Assembly (NCBI GenBank): GCA_946902985.2
Contig: OX336389.2
Coordinates: 793,290,979 to 793,354,978, forward strand
DNA from: Meconema thalassinum
Lineage: Eukaryota; Arthropoda; Insecta; Orthoptera; Tettigoniidae
Reading direction: 5' to 3'
DNA: 64,000 nt
Positions 55,947 to 64,000 of this stretch are shown here, in pieces (position 1 is the stretch's first letter; each line of letters starts with the position of its first letter). Under the pieces are notes generated by a model. The model ran no database searches. It was not told the origin of the DNA and saw only the letters and a program-made list of their open reading frames with translations. Position numbers and translations under genes: made by a program.

Positions 55947-57165
55947 ATGGCGACCGAGTTAGAAGCACACTCAGAAGGAGCTCTCAAATTTATTGAAAAT
56001 ACTGTGAGTAGCGGTGGATACTTAAATAAGGTGAACAAAGAAGATTTGCTCAAAGCGGTAACTGACATCAGGTCATATATCACAGAAATGAAAATGTCAG
56101 TGGAAGTTACAAATGGCGAAATGGAAAATGCCATGAATGCATCAAAGGAGGTTATGAGTGTGCAAAGAGATAACATCATACAGGAGGATGACTGTCTGTT
56201 GGTGGAACAGCTAATGACATCTGGTGGTCAATCTGCCCACCACGGAATCAAACATCAGCACCTAGTAGCACCTGGCGGTCAAAGAGAAAGATCATCTGTG
56301 GCAGCATATCCAAGGCCTACTTAAGCGGAAAAACTCTGCAATACTAGATTCTTTCAACAGGGGGATAATCACATGTGCGAAACCAGCAGTCTACGTCTGA
56401 AATCGAACGGAATGGCCCCAATGGAGACGAGCAACGAAGGAATAAACAACGAAATAAAGAGTTAGCATTGGAAAACAAAAAATCATATAACAACCAAGAA
56501 AAACTTGAAGAACTATCTGATAACTTCATCAAAAAAATGACCTTAATTCTCGAGACACAACTGCAACAAGTAGATATACTAGCAAAACAGCAAGTCTCGT
56601 GCAACTCAAAAATTCAAGACACTACCGAAAAACCAACAACAGCAACGCCCCTGCACCCCCCCCCCCAACCATCACCCCAACCATCAAACCCAATCACCAG
56701 ACCCACAAACCACCACAGCAGAGTCAACAAATAAACACAACTATCAATACGAAACCAGATCACTATCAAGCATAGAATGGCCGGGATTACCCAACAAAAT
56801 TATCAACCGTGACACTACAACACAAGGAGAGATGAGAAGACCAGGCAATACAGAAAAAAGATATCAGCAACAGAATCAACCACGAAATAGTCAGCAATAC
56901 CGATCACCATCTAACACAGTAATCGGCACCGGAACAGAGAACGACGATTTACAAGCGGAAGGGAAAGCGGCATGGCTATTTATTGGGAAGCTGAAGAAAG
57001 TAACAACCTCGGAGACGGTAATAAACTATCTAAGAAAGAAAGGAATCCGAGGGTAGTCAGCTGCGAAGAGGCCGCCATAAGAGGAGAATCCAAAGCGTAC
57101 AAAGTTGGCATCCCTTTTGACTGCCTAGAAATGACAGGCAACCCCGAATTTTGGCCAATTTGAGT
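55947..57165 (+). pseudogene. LINE ORF1, broken
   Basis: ATG at 55947 sits in a good context (CAAGATGG) and gives MATELEAHSEGALKFIENTV. The frame stops at 56322. Downstream, shifted frames continue the same protein: a lysine/glutamine-rich segment at 56375-56734 (EKLEELSDNFIKKMTLILET, then a proline-rich stretch), then AAWLFIGKLKKVTTSETVIN at about 56968-57030. It ends CEEAAIRGESKAYKVGIPFD and NPEFWPI at about 57060-57163. The AWLFIGKL..TT.E.V..YL and KAYKVGIP blocks resemble the RRM-like C-terminal fold of LINE ORF1 proteins. Its role would be RNA binding. At least three frame changes make it inactive. Confidence 0.75.
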
Positions 57166-57214
57166 AATTGTGCGTCGATTTCGAATTCACCTCCGCAGAA
57201 GAAGCGAAGGCGCA

Positions 57215-59942
57215 TCTCTCGAATAACTGCATTAACATGCTCCTGTGGAATGTAGAAGGGTTTGAAGGACTACTGAAACTAACACCAGGCAACACATTTG
57301 AAACATCTAACATACTAATCTTCACAGAGACATTCCTAACGACACCTATTGATATAGAAGGTTTCTACTCCATCCACTCTCTAGCAAGAAAATCTACAGA
57401 AGGAAGGCCATCAGGAAGTGTATCTATCCTCTATAAACCATGGATAGGACCCTTAAAGACCTTACATATAGAAGAAAACCTCATAATCGCGAGAGCAAAC
57501 AACTTCAGGATAATAGGAACTTATGTACGCCCCAACACTGATACAGAGGAAATAATGGAACTCCTCACGCTCTCCCTACGGAAAGTTGCAAACCCGGAAG
57601 AACCATAATACTAGCAGGAGATATGAACTGTAGACTAGACAAACCCGATACGAAATGTACAACTTTCCTTACATTCCTTACAGAAGAAAACTTCAAAATA
57701 GTAAATGACCCAAAACGCAAAACTTACTTTGCCCATAATGGCAGTAGCAAAATTGACCTCGTGTTCCACAAAGGAAACGATATTGAAATTTTAGAACAAA
57801 ATTCACCACTAACCCCACTAAGAAAACACATTCCAATACAGACCAAATTCTTACTCAAAACTCCAAACAAAGTTGTTTCGAATTGCGTCAAGACCATCAT
57901 ATCCACACAACTTAACATGGCAGCACTACAGCGACAACTAGGAAAAGTACCTGAAGCAGAAAAGACAATCAAGGAAAACGACCTAAATACAGCCCTAACA
58001 ACAATTAACAAGATACTAGGAGCAAGTATAACCCACAAACAGATTACAAGGAAAGCTCAACCGTTGTTTGATAAGGAATGTTATGCAGAAAGGCAAACTA
58101 CACTAAAAGGCGCTACATATAGCTAGGATCACGTCAACACCAGACGACCTAAAAGTATATGGGGAAACACGGTGATATTACAAGAATCTCCTAAAACGTA
58201 AACGCTTTCAATACATAGAAAAAGAAGGTGAGAGGATCGCCAAAGAAGCAATGAATGCTCCATATATAGCCATCAGACCAAGAAGATCATCAAGATCTAG
58301 CAACGTATAAATAGGAATATGGGAATCGCACTTCACTATCATCCATAACGGTACAGGTCAACAAGCGGCATATGAAATTGAATGTAGAGATCAACACGAA
58401 GAAATAATCCCCATCACTAAAACAGATGTATTGGACATAATCAAGGCTACGAAATGTAACAAGGCCGCAGGACCAGACGGGTTTTTCAACGAACATCTAA
58501 AGGAATCGGCACAATGCCTATCAGAACTATGGTCCAAGCTGTTTACCAAATGCCTAGAATCAGGAAATATCCCTGAAGAATGGAGAAAATCAACCATTAA
58601 AACTCTCTATAAAGGAAATGGTTAAACCAACGATCCCAACTCGTACAGAGGAATTGCATTGGAAAGCAACACCTTCAAGTTGCTGACAAGAATTCTAACC
58701 AACAGGATAGTATACGAAGTCGACTCCGAGATACCGGAGGAACAATTCGGCTTTAGACGAGGAAGATTGCACGCAATTCAAAATCTGTTAAATGACATAG
58801 AGGAAGTAAAACGACTCCAAAAGGGAAAGTTTTATACAAAGGCCTTCGACCTAATTGACAGAAGAAAACTCACATCGAAACTTCAAAATGTCATCGGAAA
58901 CCACAACCCCTTAACAATCTTAGTTAAACATATCCTGACTTTCAACAAGATCACCATAGATGACGCAGTATGCATAACAAAGGAAATCACCCAAACTAAT
59001 GGAGTGTTACAAGGAGACCCCCTCAGTCCCATACTGTTCAATATTTTCACAGCCGATGTAACAACAGCAATCCGAGAGAAATCAAAGGACGCAGTGATCT
59101 ACATATATGCGGACGACATGGTACTAGGATCACCAAATAAGGAAGAACTCCAACATGCCTTCTCAGCACTGGTAGAATGGGCAGGAAATAACAGTCTGAA
59201 AATAAACTGGACAAAAACCCAACAGATGGTTCTTCGGAAAGGTGGGCGTGTAGCAGCAAACGACAACTTGCAATATAAAGAGGACAAAGTGGAAATATCG
59301 TAGTAAATGCAGTTAAATACCTTGGGATCACTTTAGAGACTACCGGGACTTTCAGATTACACATCCAAGACAGAGCAGTGGCTTGCTTGAAAGCCACGTA
59401 CGACATTATTAATCTACAGCAGCTATCTTTAAAAACAGCTATGCATCTGTTTGACGCAATGATCCTACCAATTCTCACGTATGGGACCGACTAACGAAGA
59501 GAGATCTGGCCACCATCGAAAGAGTTAAAGCCCAATTCCTGTAAATCTTAATGGGCATCTCAAAATACACGCGCTCTCGCCTAACATATGAATTAGAAAG
59601 GGAACCCTTCCTCGTCGAAGAAATAAGGACAAATTTACAGCTTCCATCAACAAAGAATGCTGAAGCGCACCTAGCAGAGAGAAGAGAGAAGACATTCCGC
59701 TTGAATTTTACAGCACGGATGCCATGATCAACCGGAACTGGACCAGCGCCAATCAGAAACTAAGAGATGTGGTGACAAAGTTAGCAGTGCATGGGTACCA
59801 CCATAAAATATGCAAAAACATGTTCTACCACGCCCCAAATGAACTCTGCGTGTGCTCGTTATGTGACCAGTTCTGTGACACATATCACATCACACACTGT
59901 AAAAATAACCAGAAATCACTGTGTGAATATGGCAAGTACTAA
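57215..59942 (+). pseudogene. LINE ORF2 (endonuclease-RT), broken
   Basis: The endonuclease opens with NCINMLLWNVEGFEGLLKL and has TETFLTTPIDIEGF, then (after a shift near 57608) AGDMNCRLDKPD. RT landmarks: NKAAGPDGFFNEHLKES (58450), an in-frame TAA at 58623, NSYRGIALESNTFKLLTRIL, EEQFGFRRGR, GVLQGDPLSPILFNIF, and YADD at 59106-59117. Motif A reads KGKFYTKAFDLIDR; comparable LINEs have FVDYTKAFD, so two codons including the catalytic aspartate appear deleted (near 58831). Further frame changes lie at 59303 and 59493-59550. The C-terminal knuckle is CSLCDQFCDTYHITHC (about 59850-59900), with a stop at 59940. Its reverse transcriptase is doubly dead. Confidence 0.88.
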
Positions 59943-60179
59943 CATTTAAACTAAACTAAGCATCATACAGTGTTGCTCAATTTCACAAATAATATTCAAT
60001 TCACAATACAATGACTGGTCATGAATGAATGCCTTAATGCACAATTTCCTGATTGATTACTGGATCATGATGACTTCACATCAATTAACTCTTTTGTAAC
60101 ATGTTTGTTTTACTAATATAAATCTATGTTATGCACATTCGTGCGCTTTTCTGTTGATAATAAATGTGAGTGTATCGTG

Positions 60180-60300
60180 TCAGTAGATTTACTGGCACGT
60201 TAAAGGTACACTTCGGGGCAAAAATCTGGCACCCTGGTGTCTCTAATAGCCACAGTAGTAAAATGGGAATTTAATCCCATAACATTAGGATTACATTACC
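60180..60300 (+). mobile_element. tRNA-derived SINE, family 1, 3' half
   Basis: GTCAGTAGATTTACTGGCAC, CTTCGGGGCAAAAATC and GTGTCTCTAATAGCC match 3133-3205 in order. The tRNA head is missing. Confidence 0.75.
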
Positions 60301-60319
60301 GACAGTAGTGGCTACGCTG

Positions 60320-60615
60320 GCTAAAGCACAGCGTTAGGCCATGGGGCCAAGCTCTCCACTAACTCGGTAGACGCGTGGGTTCGAGCCCCACCGTGGGCCG
60401 TCCTTGAAATGGTTTTCCGTGGTTTCCCCATTTTCAACACCAGGCAAATGCTGGGACGGTACTTTCAGACAGGCCACGGCCGCTTCCTTCCACATTCTTG
60501 CCCAGTTTCATTCGTCTTCATCCATTCCATCTCTCATCCCGACGCGCAGGTCGCCCACGGGCGTCAACTAGAAAGACCTGCACTCGGCCTCTAGGGAGGC
60601 CACACGACAATAAAA
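60320..60615 (+). mobile_element. tRNA-derived SINE, family 2, copy 2
   Basis: The B-box GGGTTCGAGCCCCACC lies near 60378-60393. It is followed by TTTTCCGTGGTTTCCCCATT, CCAGGCAAATGCTGGGACGG, GGCCACGGCCGCTTCCTTCC and an A-rich tail (AATAAAAAAAG). It is the most complete SINE in the window, and its body is close to SINEs I remember from orthopteran-type genomes. Confidence 0.82.
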
Positions 60616-61560
60616 AAAGATTACATTTTCATTTCAGAGAACTGAAACTGCGAAGTCATCAATCCAACGCATTTGGGTGTGTGAAATTCATGTCGTAGCT
60701 CGTGTTTTGGGGGGATTTGTTCATATGTTTGTAATAATTGTAACTAATTCTAATACTGAAAGGGGAGTAGTTGTGAGAACTTGACTCTTTTCTTAATTAT
60801 CGTCACGAGTTTGGGTGCACCCTGTTTCAAACCTCATAACGTGATTGAATCGCTCTAAATGCAACCATCGATGTTTAAAGTTTCCATGCCCATGGCCAGA
60901 CCACGGCGTCTCTTTAATCATTTATGAACTAATAGTGGGACGGTGGAATTGAATTCACAATCTATTTCTCTGCTTCGAAGTTAAGACGTGTATTTTGTAT
61001 TGTAGTGAAAGGAACACTGAATTGTTTATCCACTACCATCCATGTTAATGGTTATTGGGTCATGACTCCTGTGCCAAACACTATCCTCCATTTATCGACA
61101 TCTCAATATATACGTCGATTGCAGCATGCAGAAAACATGAAGTAAAAGCCTGCGATCCAGTAAAAAGCGTCATGCTCGCTAAGCACATACAGTAGATAGT
61201 GGAGTGCAATGGGACTCGGGAGGCTGGATAAAGAAAGATAAAATTTGAAATTCAAACGAGCACTTTCAGTGGAAATCTTTTGTTCTTGAATGTGCTCGTA
61301 GAAATCGATGCCTGCATGACAGACAGAGGGGACATATTCAATATTCCAACTATTATAATCTGCAAGCAAGTCACTGAGAAACAATGCAGTATTCTCATAA
61401 AACTAGCAGGAAGTTGTGTGTCATAAGTAGATTAGATAAAGACCATTTTTTTCTTTCGTTTTTGATGAGTATTGACTTAGAAATTTACTTAGTTATTTCA
61501 CACAGAACAACACGAATAGTTTGTCCACCTTTGTCCATACGAAGTTAAAAATTATTTTAT
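60616..61560. other. No feature recognised
   Basis: AT-rich sequence with no exon or repeat signature. A 93-codon minus frame at 61103-61384 shows no family motif. Confidence 0.4.
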
Positions 61561-61566
61561 CAATTA

Positions 61567-63905
61567 CTACAACTCATCATCATCATCATCATATTCATTT
61601 CCCTTTTCAAGCTGACACTGGGTGGGTGCAACAATGGTTCCTCCCCACTTTGATCTGTCGTTCCACCATTCTTCTTCCGACACGGTGTTCCAATCCAGGC
61701 TTCGTTTACTAATGCTATTCTTCACCGAGTCCATCCAACGCATTCTTGGTCTTCCTCGTTCTCTCTTCCCTGTCATCCGTCGTTCCAGTGCTCGTCTTGG
61801 TAGCCTTATTTCATTCATCCGTTTTACATGTCCAAACCATCTCAATCTGTTTTGCTCCAGTTTGTAATTTAGTTTCTCTACTCCCAGTTCTTTCCGTATA
61901 CATTCATTTCTCACTCTGTCTCTCCTTGTTTTCTGGACCATAATTCTCAGGAATCTCATCTCAGCTGCCTGTACTCTGCTCTCATCCCTCTTAGTCATTG
62001 TCCAAGTTTCTGCTGCATATGTCATTTTTGGAACATATGTAATACGCTTTGTACATACCTTCTTTAGCCTTAATTGGTATATCCTTGTTCCATACTAGTC
62101 CCCGTACCTGTTGGTAGAAAGCACTCCCGAGTTGTATTCTTCTGCTAATTTTCAAATCTAGTCTTCCATCTTCAGTCAGTTCACTTCCCAAGTATTTGAA
62201 ATGTTTCACTACTTCCAATTCCTTATCTCCTACTTTGATTACTCCTTTTACTTCTTTCTTACATCTCTTCACCACCACTGTTTTACTCTTCTCCACATTT
62301 ATCTTCAATCCCCATTGCTCAATCTTTTCATTTATTACGTCTAACTGTTCTTGTACCTCCATCTCATCCTCGCCCCAGATCACAACATCGTCTGCAAACA
62401 ACATTACCTTCATCTTTGCCCTATTGTAGTCTTCCATTGCTGCCTTCATGATGTCATCCATCACCTTTATGAACAATAATGGTGACAACACACTTCCTTG
62501 CTTTAGTCCAGTGACAATTTTAAACCATTCCGATGTCCCAACTCTAGTCTTCACACTACTGTAGCAATCCATGCACATTCCTTTTATCATGTCTCTCAGT
62601 TCCTTCTCTATCCCCCTATTTGTTAAGCTTTCCCAAACTTTTGTTCTAGCGATGCTATCATAGGGTTTTTCTAGATCAATAAAAGTCATTACCATATCCT
62701 TCCCATATTCCTAACTATTTTCAATGTTCTGTCTCAGTAAGAAAATGGGTTCCACTGTTGACCTGCCCCATCTAAATCCAAACTGCTCCTCCTCTATTTG
62801 GGTTTCTACCTTTACTCTAATTCTTTTTTCTAGGATTCTTTCCATTACTTTGGCAACATGTGAGATGATGGTGATTCCTCGGTAGTTACCACACACCTTC
62901 CTGTCTCCTTTCTTGAATATTGGCAATATTATTCCCTTTTTTCCAGTCTTCAGGAACTTTCTCGTCTCCCCACACACTCCTGAGAAGTCTGTATGTCCAC
63001 TGCTGTCCCACTGGTTCTGCCGCCTTGATCATTTCTATTGCCACTTCGTCGATTCCCACAGCTTGCCCTATCTTCATCTTCCTAACTGGCCATTCCACTT
63101 CTGCCACAGTAATGTCTGGCTCTTCTTCTATTTCATCCTCCACCGTATTGGCTGCTTGCGTAACTTCTCCGAATGTCTGGCGTCTCACATTCAACAGTTT
63201 GCTGAAATATTCTTTCCATCTGTCCGTTTTCTCTTCTGGTTTTGTCAATATTTCACCTTCTTTGTTTTTCATGAACCCAGTGTTCACCATTTCATTTCTT
63301 CAGCTTTTTATAATTCCAAAGAGCAATTTCTTTCCACAATTTAAATCCTCCCTTATTTCCTGAGTGAATTCTTCCCAGGTTTTCTCCTTTTCCTCTGCAA
63401 TTACTTTCTTGCAATCTCTATTTGCTTGTATATATTTTGCTCTACTTTCTTCAGTCTTTTTTGTTTTCCATTCCTTCCAAGTTTTCTTCTTCTCCCTTAC
63501 CTTTTCTTTCACTCTATCATTCCAACATGTTGTCGCCTTTTCCCGTACCTTTCCTGATGTTCTACCACATGTTTTCTCTGCACTGTTTACAAATGCACTC
63601 TTGAACTTTTCCCATCCTTGTTCCACATGGGTAATATCTGCCCTTGGTATCTGTTCTTGCAATTCTTACTTAAAATCTTCTGCAACCTCCTTTTCCTTTA
63701 GTCTCCAGACCTTAATATTTCTTTCCCTTTTTTCTGGTAATCTCATGACCTTTCCTACTTTTAATTTTGCTACCACTGCTCTATGCTCTCCTCCAAAGGC
63801 TTCCTCTGGCATGGCTGTGACATCCATTATCTCTTTCCGATGTCCATTTCGACTAAAACATAGTCTATAAGAATTTTCGTTCTTCTATCTCCCCATCCAT
63901 ACCTC
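61567..63905 (-). pseudogene. RTE-like LINE, 5'-truncated, broken ORF
   Basis: Reading the minus strand from about 63905: endonuclease tail (YGWGDRRT, then EHRAVVAKLKVGKV where SDH is usual), basic linker (KTWKEWKTKKTEESRAKYIQ), then RT. RT landmarks: AVGIDEVAIEMIKAAEPV, NYRGITIISHVAKVMERILE, EEEQFGFRWGRSTVE, motif A VMTFIDLEKPYDSIA, GLKQGSVLSPLLF, FADD at 62387-62398 and FKYLGSELTEDGR. The C-terminus has KLEQNRLRWFGHVKRM and GRPRMRWMDSVKNSI, ending EYDDDDDEL from a (GAT)n tail at about 61570-61592. Stops and frameshifts lie near 63662, 63300, 62890, 62711 and 62035. The C-terminal RLRWFGHVKRM block and GAT-type tail fit RTE-like elements. Both key aspartate motifs survive, but the frame does not. 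Confidence 0.88.
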
Positions 63906-64000
63906 AATTACTACAATTACGTGACCGAAATTTCAATGTCTCGTATGAGTTCCATCGTTATCAATGTTTGTGAGGCAACATTCCTGATTTGTTAAAAATT
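63906..64000. other. Flank at window edge
   Basis: Unassigned sequence beyond the 5' truncation point of the LINE. Confidence 0.4.

Larger units (their letters stand above)
55707..60170 (+). mobile_element. Near full-length degenerate LINE
   Basis: 5' monomers, ORF1, ORF2 and a short 3' UTR are all in order. The 3' boundary is uncertain (about 60170, before SINE sequence). The clade was not assigned. The frames are broken at many places, so this is an old copy. Confidence 0.8.

Noticed and set aside
61103..61384. 93-codon minus frame
   Set aside because: I considered an exon fragment, but found no splice sites or family signature.

Overview
This is a gene-poor, repeat-packed stretch of animal (almost certainly insect) nuclear DNA. 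The only host coding sequence I can support is one 92-bp exon at 46575-46666 (+). It carries intact splice sites and encodes part of the extracellular ligand-binding domain of a receptor-type guanylyl cyclase (natriuretic-peptide-receptor family). A decayed duplicate of that exon lies 1.6 kb upstream (44917-45000). Most of the window is therefore probably intron of that gene and/or intergenic DNA. An R1-clade-like LINE, a piggyBac-type element, three Tc1/mariner lineages and several tRNA-derived SINE families point to an insect. The SINE types remind me of polyneopteran (orthopteran-like) genomes, but that is from memory.

Layout. 1-3299: two Helitron-like copies filled with a ~164-bp minisatellite; each ends in the same 3' hairpin. 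3300-6570: diverged repeats. 6655-8345: a dead LINE with endonuclease and reverse transcriptase remnants. 8696-24912: a very large inverted repeat, with arms of ~3.6 kb around an ~8.9-kb spacer. Both arms carry the same TATA promoter module near their outer ends, pointing inward, and I find no protein that explains the structure. 25011-28856: SINE-like repeats, a (GAT)n run and an internally deleted mariner. 29440-31860: a young 5'-truncated LINE with an open reverse transcriptase frame and a 9-bp target duplication. 35220-36425: a 1.2-kb palindrome.

36970-44880: a piggyBac-like element with a tiny spliced first exon. It is split in two by a 4.7-kb R1-like LINE that is bounded by an exact 10-bp target duplication. 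44917-46666: pseudo-exon, DD37D (maT-like) element, then the host exon. 47398-48953: a DD41-type Tc1/mariner element. 48960-52650: a ~440-bp repeat array. It is interrupted by a 252-bp hairpin insertion with a 12-bp target duplication, and by a (CTGT)n-headed element that has its own 290-bp repeats. 55707-60170: a near full-length LINE with 5' tandem monomers. 60180-60615: SINEs. 61567-63905: an RTE-like LINE on the minus strand.

No operons, CRISPR arrays or genuine RNA genes were found. The elements are linked by nesting history rather than by shared function. All transposases are broken. The only long open polymerase frame is the one at 29483-31858. Repeat alignments were made by eye, so boundaries given as 'about' may be off by tens of bases.
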